Assembly (NCBI GenBank): GCA_963693285.1
Contig: OY848917.1
Coordinates: forward strand, 18,457,745-18,521,744
DNA from: Xestospongia muta
Lineage: Eukaryota; Porifera; Demospongiae; Haplosclerida; Petrosiidae
DNA: 64,000 bases
Reading direction: 5' to 3'
Within the stretch, counting starts at the first letter, position 1, and the number at the start of each line of letters is the position of its first letter. Positions 44,701 to 53,607 of the stretch are shown here, one piece after another. The notes beneath the pieces are model-generated. The model was not told the DNA's origin, did no database searches, and worked only from the letters and a program-made list of their open reading frames with translations. The position numbers and the translations under genes were made by a program.

Positions 44701-47700
44701 GTCAAAAAACCCATAAGAGTGAGTACTTCTCCACCACCGATCAACATTGAAAGAAGCAGCGATGAAGAAGCCACAATGGTGGTAGAAAGAGACATGGTTG
44801 CTTTGTTTGCTGCAGACTCTACCAGAACAAATCAAAAAGTACTCTTTGCGAAAGTCGTCAGCATAAAGGCTTCAACGAGATCTACTCTTCTAAACAAGAT
44901 GGTCGAAACGACGTCAGGACTGTATCATCTAAAACTAGGATCTCATTGGAAGGAAAAACTGAAAACTTTGGTCACAGGACTATATTGGTTCTATGTGCGT
45001 GAGAAAAACGTGTACAAACTGAGAACTCCTTTCGACTAACTTCTAGTAAGCCACAATCTGACAACTGTGAGACTTTGCAAACGTGTTTCTCTTTTTTGTA
45101 ATTCATTTACCTATACCTAAATTGTTAATAATTACTACTGCTACTATAATTAGTAATGCATTAATTAACATGCTATCAGTTAAAGAGGTTAAGATACCTA
45201 AGGTCTACAAGATATTGCAATGTTATGCTCTGTCAGTGGGGATATGGTAGAAGGAGATTTGGTTGCTTTGTTTACTGCAGACTGTACCAGAATTGAGAAC
45301 TCCTTTCAACTAGCATCAGTAATGCAGAAACAATCAGACAACTGTGCGACTTTGTAAACGATGTTTCTCTTTTTTGTAATTCATTTATCTAAATTGATAA
45401 TAATTACTACTGCTACTATGATTAATAATGCATTAGTTAACATGCTTTTTCTACTCTATTTCCTGCCATATTGTTCTACTCTATTTCCTGCTTTATTAAA
45501 GAGATTATCATATTTTTATTTACTGTAATGATAACACGAACAGAGGCAATGTCAGTGACACCTCCTCTAGTCATTAGGGTACAAATGGTTCACATTGCTG
45601 TACTAATGATTCAGATAATGTTAGATCATCTGACAATCCCTTTTACAATAGAGCAGGATCAAAAAGACTGCCAAGCGAATCATGGTACTCCTAGTAGGGG
45701 ATCAAGTGGCTGAAACAACGTTGATAGCCAAACAACCAGTTCAGCTCCCACTAAAAATGCTGGCATTAGTGATACAGTAATGGGCAAACAGTATTGATAA
45801 CAAGTTTCAGAAAATTTTCAAAATCCTTGTGCAAGAGGAAGTCTCTTTATACAAGGCATAGTTAAGGTTTATAGTTGCTCTGTGCACAATAGTCGTTGCT
45901 GTCACCCCTCCAAGTGGATTTGACAGTGAGGTCCTTCACATTGTGAAAAGATTACATAAAAACCATTTGCTATTAGAAAATTATGAGATAGCCTCAGTGA
46001 GATCCATAAGCATCTAAATTTCCTGACAATTCAATGTTGAAAACCCATGGCCAGTTTGGCCAAATATCAGAAGAAAAAAAATGAAGGACATGATTGGCAA
46101 ATCTCTGTAAGTTAAATGATTGGTTCGAAAATTCAGGAAACACAGCACAAATGATTTTGACCAGTTTAATAGCAACTACAGTATGTGTGACCCAGGATTG
46201 AAAAGTATGTATGTTTACATGTATATGTACACATGTGTTAGAGTTTAAATTTATACACATGTACATTCAATTTTCCTACTGCTCATTTTCCAGTGTAACT
46301 TCAGAAAAAATACTTACATATGGGTTAAGTTTTGTTACTGAATGATCTTTTGTGAGAAGTGGAAACTTTAGCAATTAAATACCACGAGATATTGAGAATA
46401 ATTGTTCAGAATCTAATTAATATTAATCTTTGTTTCAATTCTGACAATCCAAATTGTTACCACATCACTGTTGTAGACCAGTAAGAGCACAAAACCAGCA
46501 ATGATTATGGACAAGGATAAAAGCAGAATTTTAAACAAATCTTTGCTTTGGAGCAGTAGAAAATGACATACTAGTTGTATTCATAAACCTACTGATTTAG
46601 TACTGATATATAAAATTATTAGCAACTTGTTATTCTAAGACCAAAACCAATGAAAATTATGCTTCATCACTGCTGAACTTTATCTCTGAAATTATCAGTA
46701 TCTAATAAATTTTACAGTATCACATAATATTGACTGGTTAATCAATATGTACATCACTTACTAACAAATACATTGAAAGAAAGAAATCTCAAGTAATTAT
46801 GCCAGAGCATTGTTTGAGAATGAAAATACTAAAATCACAACATCAGATATCACAGCATCATGGAATGTTGACTGGTTAATCAATATGTACATCACTAACT
46901 AACAAATACATTGAAAGAATTATATCCCAACCAATTATGCCAGAGCATTGTTTGAGAGCCAGAATACTGAAGTCATGACATCATTAGTGTCAGATATTAC
47001 AGTATCACGTAATATTGACTGGTTAATTAATATGTACTTCACTTACTAACATATATTGAAAGAAAGAAAGAAAGAAATCTCAACTAATTATGTCAGAGCA
47101 TTGTTTGAGAATGAAAATACTAAAATCACAACATCAGATATCACAGCATCATGGAATGTTGACTGGTTAATCAATATGTACATCACTAACTAACAAATAC
47201 ATTGAAAGAATTATATCTCAACCAATTATGTCAGAGCATTGTTTGAGAATGAAAATACTAAAGTCACAACATCAGATATCACAGTATCATGCAATGTTGA
47301 CTGGTTAGTCAATATGTACATCACTAACTAACAAATACATTGAAAGAATTATATCTCAACCAATTATGTCAGAGCATTGTTTGAGAATGAAAATACTAAA
47401 GTCACAACATCAGATATCACAGTATCATGCAATGTTGACTGGTTAGTCAATATGTACATCACTAACTAACAAATACATTGAAAGAATTATATCTCAACTA
47501 ATTATGCCAGAGCATTGTTTGAGAATGAAAATACTGAAGTCACAACATCAGATATAATGCAACATTGACTGGTTAGTCAATAAGCACAGCAATTGCTAAC
47601 ATGCAAGAATTTTCCTGAATATAGTTTTGTCAATATATGGTAAAGCTAATACAGCACTCACTAACAATGCTATAATATAAGCAATATTCTTTCTTCTCTA

Positions 47701-50700
47701 TTGCTCAATTAAATATTTGGCTAAATCACTGGTGCAGTCAATACCATTCAATCATAATAGAAGTTAATTCATACAACAGCCTTACCACGGCTAGTCTGCT
47801 TACTTGATGAACCAAAAAGTACAAGCCATATATAAGGTACCAATATATCTGACCTAATACATACATCTTTATTTTTAGTCTAGCCTCATACAAGGTTTAC
47901 AATCAACTTTAGTAGACAGCTGACAATCTTTGTGAGAATCTCAGTTAGTTCAGTGGCTTCTTCTCCATATATAGCTACAAGTGTTGGCAACAATTGCTAT
48001 GGCTTGTGTTAACCATTTCACTAATTTGTATTATCAAATAACACAGTTTAACAAAGTAAAGATAATATAACAAATCAACCGAGGCTGGTCAATCGAAAAG
48101 GGATAGAGGCAGAGTTAACAAATGATGACAGTCATTCTCAAACATAGGCAAGAACATCTTCCAAACTGTGAAGGCTTCAAGATAACTTACTTCCAAAACT
48201 CTATCTAGCTGTTCATTATTTCTTCTAAAGTAATTGTTAGTCACTTGCATTATCGTAAAACATGTACAAATCACCATCCATTACATGTAGATGCATGTTT
48301 GTAAAAAGTAATAAGAAGAAATAACTAGTTGACAACATTTAGATTTTTTACAGATCATTGTCAACTGATTACGACTGTCTAGTGATGGGCGATATACCGG
48401 TACTACGATATTATTGCAAATTTTAAACTCAGCAATTATCATACCATTGCAAAATAATTTATTAGTGATTATCAAAACTAACAGTTATTGCTCTCACACC
48501 TTTCAGTCTTCTTTGAGATCCTCTTCTTCCAGTTCTTCGCAAGTTAATATTAGAACACCAAGAGTCCAGTTTGGTCCTATTTTGGACTTAAAGCAAATGA
48601 AAATGGCTGTGTAAGTGAAGATGTCGATCGACCGATGTGTTGCGAGTCTGGCAAGGTTGTCCCAGCAAAGGGTGGCAATACTTCTAATTTATTTTGGCAC
48701 TTAAAAGAACACCATCCTACCTCATATGCTGAAATTTCGCTCAATTCAAGAAAGCGTGACTCTAGTCTAGTATAAAACGGTTAGTTCATTCTCATTCTTG
48801 TACCGTCTAATGTATCATTTTGTGTATGATTTGTGTAAGATTTTTGCAGAAAATAATATCAGACGATTATTGTGATTTTAGTTATGATAATCATTGGCAA
48901 ATTCTTCAGTATTGCCCATCACTACAACTGTCTGATATAATTGTAGGCTTGATGTAACACAGCAAGGAAACTTTAGGAATTTATGCATAATAATAAGGAA
49001 GGTATTAAAGGAAATGGATTTAGAAAAAATTATTTTTTGTTATATAGACTGTTGATTAATGGACTGTTTGTTGTTTTAGTAATTGAAATATTCACAAGAG
49101 ATGATCAACCAGCAATATTAATAAATAATTGTACAGAATTATACAAAAAGAACTGCTGAAAAATACAGTTAATTTTTATATGAAGTACAGGACAATTCAC
49201 ATGATGGCAAAAGTTTAGCCTAAGTTGAAAAGACTCAGAAACAGGTGGCATTTTAGAAGGAGTGAGACGTCTCAGTTGTAAAGGGAACATTTAATTAAGT
49301 CTCAAGTCACTACAAACTAGCTAATTATGTAAAAACAGAATATTTGGTGCATCGTTATGTCTTGTGGAGTTAATGTTTAAAAGCCATAGCTGTGTCTAAA
49401 ACTTAGTATAACAAAATTATTTGTCAGTGAAAAAACTGGGAGAAAGGTTCAATTGAAGAGTTCAAAACATTTATAGCATTATTCTATGTCTACTTTCTGT
49501 CAGAATGTCGAAAATCAAATGAAGAGTGTACCACTATTCTTCTGTTGCTAAGATATCTATGTCATTGTAGATTCTTTCAAATTCAATGACATTTACACTT
49601 TATAGAGAATTCAACACTTGCTCCTTAAGTACATCTGGTTATAGCAAACTAGATGAAATACACTAAACTCGGTGTACAAGTATTTGCCCAACGATATTCT
49701 AAAAATAACCAAAAATATCCTGACTAAACTTTATATGCACATACCAGAAGATAGTTCACAACATGCAACACTCATAGCAGTGGACCTTAATTTAGAGCAG
49801 TTTCAATCACTGTACAATCTACACAGAAATGTCAGAAGACCAAACTAAAAAGATGGTTGAATCATTGAAGTTGAGTGATAATTTTACTGAGTCTATAAAA
49901 AGGGAATTAATAACAGCAGGCCAAAATTTACTACCAAAACAAGTGAGAGATCCACATATATAGTTATTTATTTAATTGAGTCAACTTTATTAGCTCTCAT
50001 TACTAATAATCGTGTTGGATCAGAGGTATTGCTATGATCATCAAATGATTAAATCTATGCACACCTATATAATAAATTAATAATACCTGGACTTAATGCC
50101 ACTTTTCACAATATTGTCCAGGAAACCATCAAATTGGATGAAGAAAACACAGTTCCTGGAGCAGGTTCTACTTAGGGAGTTTTGATAACATCTTTACAAA
50201 CATCATAGGATGAGTAGTTAGAGTTAGGTCTACCCATCTTTAAGTTCAAAGTAGCCACAAAAAGAACAGGTGTAGAGCTTAAGAGTGATACTAGATACTA
50301 GTACAAAAACAGGTCACATTTGTAGGACAATACAGTTCAAATTAATGGTGGTAAGTACATACACAAAGTGAGAAACAGAAAGCAAGAAGAAATGATCTGA
50401 TTTAAACTCTATGAAACAGTAGTTAAATCTCAACTAGTGAAGAGAGGACTTAAACTATGGATGCTGGGCATTACAGAGCAGTCAGAACCACTACGGCTAG
50501 TGAGGTTTTAACCTCGCTACTTTTTTGCAAAATTTAATTTTATGCATGTAAAAAGGGTGTGGTTTTTATGACGTTGCTTTTAGACACGCGCATGTTTAAT
50601 CATTGTAGCTGCATAGTTAGCTATTTTCCAGCTGCCAGTTAGTTAGAAAGTAAAGACTACAGATCATCATGTTTTCAAGGTTACAAGTGCCTTCAGTTGG

Positions 50701-53607
50701 TGACAAGCCTCATCAACCAGTCTCAATTTCCAAAAAAAGGATTTGAAAAAAGTTGATAGTGAAACGATCTTTTCTGCCTTGCTGGTTTCAACGCTGCCTT
50801 CGCTACGCTACAACAAAGAAAATGACACTGCGTTTTGCTTTATGTGTGTGAAGGCTTACTCTGAAAATAAACTGAACTCAGAAATCAGAATCCATGAATC
50901 AACTATATATTTCATCTGGGTATTCTAACTGGAAGAATGCATGTGCTAAGTTCCCTAACCATGAAGCAAGTACATGCTACAACGATGCTGTCTTAAAAAC
51001 TGTTACCCTCCCTGCCACTACTTGAGATATAGGTAAAAGCCTCTCATCCCAGTTAGCTAAAGAGATATTACAACGTTGACAGTGTTTTTGAAACTGCTGT
51101 CCAATGTGCAATTTCTGGCTAGACAAGCCCTGCCACTTCAAGGTGGTGGAGATGAATCTGATTCCAATTATATGTAATTGCTAAAGCTCCGTGGAGAGGA
51201 TGATGCCAGAGTATTGAAGTGGATAAGTAAGAAAACTGATAAATATACCTCGGGAGATATGAAAAATGAGACGAAAAAAGTAATGGGACTTCAATACTTC
51301 AAGAGGTGTTGAAGTCAATTTATAATGGATCATTTTGCACCATCATGGTTGATGAAACCACAGATGCATCAAATCATGAACAAGTTGTTCTGTGCCTTTG
51401 TTGGGTTAGTGATTATGAAGTACTCCAAGAGTTATGGAATCAGTCACTGGATATTGTGAAGGATTCTGAGATGAAGGCTCGTATCAATGGTCTTAGATGA
51501 AGAACTTCGACTTTTTCTATGGTATTTGCTTGGGAGAAGTATTACTTAAATAGAGAGATAACTTCAATAAAACATTACAAAAGTGTGATATCTGCAGCAG
51601 AGGGGCAGATGGTTGCTTCTATGACCATGAAGACATTTAACGAACTTCAAACTTTTTGGAAAAAGGTTTGTAAGCAGGTAAAAAATCTTGGTATTTCACA
51701 ACCAACTTTACCACGTCAGTACAAGGTTAAACGAAAATTCAAAGATGGAGAAGCAGAAGGTTCATATCCAGCAACTCCAAAAGATCACTATCGGCATATC
51801 TTCTTTAAAGCACTGGATCTTATTGTCACCAATATTTCTAATTGATTTGACCAACCTGGATTCAAGGTGTATCATAACACTCAGGTTCATATCCAGCAAC
51901 TCCAGAAGGTCACTATCGGCATATCTTCTTTGAAGCACTGGATCTTATTGTCACCAATATTTCTAATTGATTTAACTAACCTGGATTCAAGGTGTATCAT
52001 AACATTCAGGAATTAGTTCTAAAGGCAGTGCAGGGCAAGAATTATCAAGTCAAGTTGGATTTTGTAATTAACTTTTATGGTACTGTTTTAAAGGTGATTT
52101 ACTGAAAACTCGACTTCAAATTCTCTCTACCCACTATATCAACAATAACAGCCTAAATATTGATCTTTCTAACTTAATGGAGTTCTTCCATACCAGGAAA
52201 GTAGCTCAACAGGAACTTTTATCTCAAGTGTGCAAGCTATTTCAACTTCTTGCTATGTATGCAATAAATGCAGTGAGCGATCGATCATTCAGCGCTCTAC
52301 AAATTGTTAAGACATATTTACGTTCTACAATGGCACAAGATAGGCTCAATCATACAATGATTTTACACATCCATCAAGAGCTCACCAATAAGTTAAACTT
52401 GATTGAACTGCAAACAGATTCATTTTTGAGAATGAGCATAGACAGTATCTTTTTGCCAAAGTTACCTTAATGAGCAATGTGCAATTTTCCTGGGAATACA
52501 TAAGCACTTGGACAAAAAAACCAAATGAAGACTTTACAAGAAAATGTATGTAAAAAGGCTATTTGGCATTTTAACACTTGCAATAAATCAGATATTGTGC
52601 ATTTGAGTGCACTACATGATTTATGGTACTAGCTAGGGCTGTGGTCTCAAGGTAGACATAGCACTCAGTTTCACCTTGTACTATGTCAACCTTTCAACAA
52701 TACCCTTTGTACCATAAATACTCCCCTTGTGTCACAAATACACCTTTGTGCCACAAATACACCCCTTGTAACATAATACCCCCCTTGTGCCACAAATACA
52801 GCCCTTGTAACATAATACAAACCTTGTACCATACACACAGTATTGTCAATAAAAAGAGTTTATCAGTGGCCACACTTCTCAACTGTAGCCTTCCAAAAAT
52901 GCTGAAAATAATCGCTTTCTCTCATCTTATTTTGACAACTATCGAAGTTATCCTAATTGCTTTTCCTCTTCACAAGATCAAATTACTAGCCTCAATTAAA
53001 TTTTGTTTCAAAGTAATTTTAATCACAAAATGTTGTTAAAGCTCATACTTGAAATTAAATAATGTACAATTAACCAGATATATCACAGTACAATTGACAA
53101 CTATAACTTACCTCTTTCTAGTCTGATCAAGTCTTTAAGTCCAAGATAAGTAAAAATTAACAGCAAAATGTCATCCGTCAACTTTGAAACACTAGTAGAA
53201 AAACAGAAAAATTGATCAACTTTTAGATATTATATGTGCATATTTTATTTGAAGTAAACAACAAATCAGTTCTAATAATATTATTCACTAACACTCAGGT
53301 AGTACTTACTATGTGCTGTCATCGTAAATCTCAGTCATGTTGACTCTATCTTGTTCATCTAAACACTCATCATCATTGGATTCCACATCAACTGTAGACA
53401 ATAGCTCTCTTCTCCTTTTAGGCTTAGAATATTGCAGCTTTAATACTCTATAAAACAATTATTAAATGATGTATATTACACAACATGAGGTGCAATAAAA
53501 AGCACATAAGATATTCAACTGACCTGCCTTGTAAAGTAAGTTCTTCATTAGTAGCAGATAAAGCTCTCTCTACTGATAGACTGTCAGCATATGTAACAAA
53601 ACCAATC
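23800..53607 (-). CDS. RRM-like / F-box / leucine-rich-repeat protein, 5' end not found (18 exons visible)
   Basis: Exons in minus order: 53607-53524, 53447-53310, 53191-53112, 33608-33393, 33145-33048, 32666-32629, 32409-32334, 26591-26535, 26490-26380, 26088-26042, 25965-25952, 25814-25771, 25719-25640, 25399-25297, 24687-24600, 24551-24405, 24267-24148, 23987-23800. Phases agree at every join and give about 575 codons to the TAA at 23800-23802. Exon 1 reads like the second half of an RRM (IGFVTYADSLSVERAL, then LTLQGRVLKLQYSKPK). An acidic linker follows, then an F-box (LTDDILLLIFTYLGLKDLIR joined across the large intron to VCRHWYRLS), then LRRs (LASGCPLLR, LDIEGC, LNISYCGK, LMELDLCGCIEIT) and an acidic tail. 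F-box/LRR proteins bring substrates to SCF ubiquitin ligases. The upstream RRM half was not located. The acceptor of the 14-nt exon is weak. Confidence 0.78.
26744..26918 (+). repeat. Possible 5' LTR of the BEL/Pao element
   Basis: The segment starts TGTTGTG, holds a CT microsatellite (about 26852-26870) and ends in ...ATAACA just before the gag leader. No matching 3' LTR was found, so the LTR call rests on position and TG...CA ends only. Confidence 0.25.
26919..29600 (+). mobile_element. BEL/Pao retrotransposon remnant (gag, zinc knuckles, start of protease)
   Basis: Decayed gag reads in pieces: SKLDEEIFKLTPEDDIEQ (27160-27220 region), ANYEEAIATLRRKF (27343 onward), then after a nested hAT insertion VESHVRGLRTLGV and NKLPADIHF (28888-29075). 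CCHC-like knuckles follow (CVYCGQAHLSSSC, then CYICLKKHYISRDC, about 29170-29320), and a protease-like start (IMDSGSQHTY, about 29535). Frameshifts and stops are present throughout, and pol is missing. It lies within the 5.7-kb intron of the F-box/LRR gene, on the opposite strand. The family assignment comes from recognised BEL gag motifs. Confidence 0.75.
27470..28887 (+). mobile_element. hAT transposon remnant nested in the BEL gag
   Basis: GTGGAAT occurs at both borders (27463-27469 and 28888-28894), and removing the insert restores the gag frame (DSVE joined to SHVRGL). The right end finishes in CTACACTG, a hAT-like terminus; the left end lacks the matching terminus and is probably truncated. 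The inside encodes a broken transposase: a CFSHTLQLV block near 27690, a TYLDP block near 28200 and the C-terminal dimerisation region at about 28490-28680 (DPIEFWLSS, VPASSAPVKRVFS, GKRNRLS). Stops and frameshifts make it inactive. Confidence 0.8.
29601..30206. other. Intronic AT-rich sequence, nothing recognised
   Basis: This lies between the BEL remnant and the DUF7869-like pseudogene. A GA-rich microsatellite occurs near 29890-29910. I see no gene. Confidence 0.4.
30207..31560 (-). pseudogene. DUF7869-like transposon-type protein, broken
   Basis: The minus strand reads, in several frames, a conserved order: an acidic N-terminal part near 31540, IFGVCCEAIPRQINFLIDE near 31110-31060, LHLNADNCCGQNKNNAM near 30980-30920, and an intact 148-codon C-terminal ORF (30207-30653). 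That ORF has PSQITPRGLTPERQWYLFDK, a Pro/Ser linker and a terminal CGMCGQFGHSR zinc-finger motif. I know this architecture from repeated invertebrate proteins annotated DUF7869, probably transposon-derived (the DNC-GQNKNN block resembles an RNase H-like active region). Frameshifts and stops interrupt it. It sits in the same orientation as the host gene, inside its intron. Confidence 0.6.
31561..32333. other. Intronic sequence without recognised genes
   Basis: This AT-rich sequence of the 5.7-kb F-box/LRR intron leads up to the exon at 32334-32409. Short ORFs here have no recognisable motif. Confidence 0.4.
33609..34329. other. Start of the 19.5-kb intron, nothing recognised
   Basis: This is low-complexity AT-rich sequence next to the exon ending at 33608. 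I see no ORF or clear repeat. Confidence 0.4.
34330..34600. repeat. Dispersed ~260-bp repeat, copy 1
   Basis: This block, with AAGCATATTCTGATAACTAC near its start and CTATCAATTATGAATGAAG at its end, recurs at about 37860-38122 and 39040-39298. The copies lie in direct orientation and are nearly identical. It is continuous with the repeat family that contains the piggyBac-like pieces. Confidence 0.8.
34830..36020 (+). mobile_element. piggyBac-like transposase fragments, copy 1
   Basis: The plus strand shows, out of frame and with stops: YVSKFEVDTG-like and KALGQ blocks (35000-35090), YASGTL and NQKGF (about 35195-35240), WQDN and CRKQKDG (about 35320-35400), and MGVVDKNDQLMAYHH (about 35446-35490). 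These correspond in order to the piggyBac transposase core. A C-terminal-like LAKKLSSY segment (about 35590) follows, then a second N-terminal-like piece (RADSDSGYVSKLEVYEGK, about 35865-35920, then YHHAYFDND near 35970). Two broken copies are thus juxtaposed. The frame at 35576-35956 is open for 126 codons but mixes both. Confidence 0.6.
36240..36520. repeat. Dispersed repeat segment A (second copy 45537-45785)
   Basis: The stretch around AACAGAGGCAATGTCAGTGAC is repeated at 45537-45785 with few changes. The ORFs across it (85 and 80 codons) shift between copies, so no protein is claimed. A related 3' flank with TACTACTGCTACTAT repeats follows both. Confidence 0.6.
36521..36954. other. Intronic spacer, low-complexity ACT/AGT-rich
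   Basis: The right half (36830-36954) is rich in ACT/AGT triplets in both orientations. Nothing else was recognised. Confidence 0.4.
36955..37359. mobile_element. hAT-type non-autonomous element, 405 bp
   Basis: Terminal inverted repeats read TAGTGTTGAAACGAATAG (the left copy is preceded by an extra TAGTGG). Both sides have the exact octamer CTCTATTA (36947-36954 and 37360-37367). Inside, 37114-37335 is a 73-codon ORF with acidic residues and AKRTKKDSAMRYLLG, which resembles the region between BED finger and catalytic core in ZBED-type hAT transposases. The catalytic domain is absent. Confidence 0.85.
38123..38517 (+). mobile_element. hAT fragment keeping the C-terminal dimerisation domain
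   Basis: The insert is flanked by ATTATGAA on both sides (38115-38122 and 38518-38525). The uninterrupted target is present in sister repeats at about 34596, 39286 and 42834. The plus strand encodes YLQIPASSAPVERIFSTAGK, then RLDRCSLSDKL, the hAT C-terminal dimerisation motif (about 38275-38385), with a stop upstream. The right end is CCCCAGGCCTG; the left end does not match it well. Confidence 0.8.
38526..39690. repeat. Dispersed repeat block (copies of ~138-bp and ~260-bp families)
   Basis: Two successive copies occur of a longer unit made of the ~260-bp repeat plus stretches with TTGACTGATTAG and AAATACATTGAAAGAA. Another copy lies at about 42800-43200. The same monomer forms the tandem array at 46712-47575. 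No coding potential was recognised. Confidence 0.7.
39908..39990. repeat. Imperfect palindrome next to 45-bp repeats
   Basis: GGTTATTTAGTTGTTTAGT (39914-39932) is followed after about 32 bp by its near-complementary copy ACTAAGCAACTAAATAACC (39967-39985). It may be one end of a small element whose other part is the 45-bp array. Confidence 0.6.
39996..40175. repeat. 45-bp tandem repeat, four copies
   Basis: Units start at 39996, 40041, 40086 and 40131 with AGGGCTCTAGGTGACTTAG. Because 45 is a multiple of three, the minus strand is open through all copies as a 15-residue repeat (LRLLTKSPRALHVGY) at the C-terminus of a 148-codon ORF (39968-40414). Whether this ORF is expressed is unknown. Confidence 0.85.
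40176..41090. other. Intronic stretch without recognised genes
   Basis: The minus-strand ORF 39968-40414 begins here; no known domain is seen. The rest, including a 62-codon plus ORF at 40849, shows no recognisable motif. Confidence 0.35.
41104..41740 (+). other. Possible small spliced transcription unit
   Basis: A TATATAAA lies at about 41104. An ATG follows at 41177 with 11 codons and a GTGAGT donor. Several short stretches are then bounded by good acceptor/donor pairs: about 41279-41337, 41444-41510, 41566-41601 and 41658-41681. The first two join to a 22-codon peptide that meets a stop in exon 2, so a protein is doubtful. It could be a non-coding transcript, a decayed gene or chance. Confidence 0.2.
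42060..42860 (+). mobile_element. piggyBac-like fragment, copy 2
   Basis: This is a direct repeat of 34740-35410 with the same markers: KFEVDTGKKDDG and KALGQ (42390-42450), KHKPQVLYEQ in one frame and YASGTLRTNQKGF in another (42560-42605), and WQDNKSVTTLKTKWQPDQIC (about 42690-42750). It has stops and frame changes. The repeat continues on the right into the dispersed 138-bp family. Confidence 0.6.
43680..44480 (+). mobile_element. piggyBac-like fragment, copy 3
   Basis: A third copy of the same segment: VWVSADIDTKYVSKFEVDTD (about 44063-44122), KALGQ, the YASGTL region (about 44270) and WQDNKSVT (about 44395-44425). It lacks the MGGVD-like region and is interrupted by stops. Confidence 0.6.
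44575..45039 (+). CDS. Uncharacterised 154-codon ORF in repeat context
   Basis: This is an uninterrupted frame with a Ser-rich first third, an acidic patch (RSSDEEA) and a compact C-terminal half (DMVALFAADSTR, GLYHLKLGSHWKE, YKLRTPFD). I do not recognise the family. A shortened copy at about 45228-45320 keeps GDLVALFTADCTR and RTPF but has lost the middle, and the same 3' flank (TACTACTGCTACTAT, GTTAACATGC) follows both. The ORF therefore belongs to a repeated element rather than a single-copy gene. It could be the last exon of a transposon-encoded protein. Confidence 0.35.
   Translation: MTLVKVPTGHLQHKNKSRTTGSGLEFTTKQFKEAMESSSSCLVKKPIRVSTSPPPINIERSSDEEATMVVERDMVALFAADSTRTNQKVLFAKVVSIKASTRSTLLNKMVETTSGLYHLKLGSHWKEKLKTLVTGLYWFYVREKNVYKLRTPFD
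45228..45450 (+). pseudogene. Truncated second copy of the 154-codon ORF and its 3' flank
   Basis: It matches the start of the C-terminal half and then the last codons of the ORF at 44575-45039 with the middle deleted. The downstream flank matches 45050-45180. Confidence 0.6.
45786..46711. other. Intronic repeat-derived sequence, no gene recognised
   Basis: The first 200 bp repeat parts of 41880-42020 and 43640-43800. The rest is AT-rich unique sequence with short ORFs of no known family. Confidence 0.4.
46712..47575. repeat. ~138-bp tandem array, about six copies
   Basis: Monomers with TTGACTGGTTARTCAATATG, a CATTGAAAGAA block and CAGAGCATTGTTTGAGAATG repeat in direct orientation; successive CAGATATCACAG marks at 47273 and 47411 give a 138-bp period. 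The first copies are more diverged than the last three. Single monomers are scattered through 34600-43200. Confidence 0.85.
47576..48379. other. Intronic sequence, no gene recognised
   Basis: AT-rich. Short minus-strand ORFs (for example 48089-48277) show no recognisable motif. Confidence 0.4.
48380..48924 (+). mobile_element. hAT-type element keeping a BED zinc finger
   Basis: The ends read TAGTGATGGGCGATA and the complement of TAGTGATGGGCAATA. The flanks are CGACTGTC (48072-48079 of the 48 kb block, i.e. 48372-48379) and CAACTGTC (48925-48932), an 8-bp duplication with one mismatch. On the plus strand, 48563-48774 encodes PVWSYFGL, then PMCCESGKVVPAKGGNTSNL and LFWHLKEHHP, a BED finger with its Cys pair and His spacing, and then a stop. 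The transposase core is missing. Confidence 0.85.
48925..50489. other. Intronic stretch with only weak coding remnants
   Basis: Several frames at 49400-50480 hold short protein-like pieces (for example LIAVDLNLEQFQSLY near 49770-49815 and ESLKLSDNF near 49865) that look like a decayed mobile-element ORF. I could not assign a family. Confidence 0.3.
50490..52470 (+). pseudogene. hAT transposase relic of the DUF4371 / ZMYM1-like type
   Basis: The collinear plus-strand pieces are: ENDTAFCFMCVKAYSENK (about 50818-50872, the TTF-type finger region), ILTGR, then MVDETTDASNHEQVVL with a CWVSD block (51348-51412), MASMTMKTF-like and LPRQYKVKRKFKDGE (51600-51755), SYPATPKDHYRHIFF (51763-51810), and the C-terminal dimerisation segment DRSFSALQIVKTYLRSTM then RLNH (52280-52355). 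Stops and frameshifts separate the pieces, so it is dead. A 125-bp internal tandem duplication (51761-52010) repeats the SYPATPKDHYRHIFF region. Confidence 0.8.
51761..52010. repeat. 125-bp tandem duplication inside the transposase relic
   Basis: The block starting TTCATATCCAGCAACTCCA occurs at 51761 and again at 51886 with a handful of substitutions. Since 125 is not a multiple of three, the duplication itself shifts the frame. Confidence 0.9.
52700..52832. repeat. Short CCTTGT-based tandem repeat
   Basis: Units of about 20-22 bp of the form CCCTTGTRMCAYAAATAC recur at least six times, alternating CCACAAATAC and ACATAATAC endings. Confidence 0.8.
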
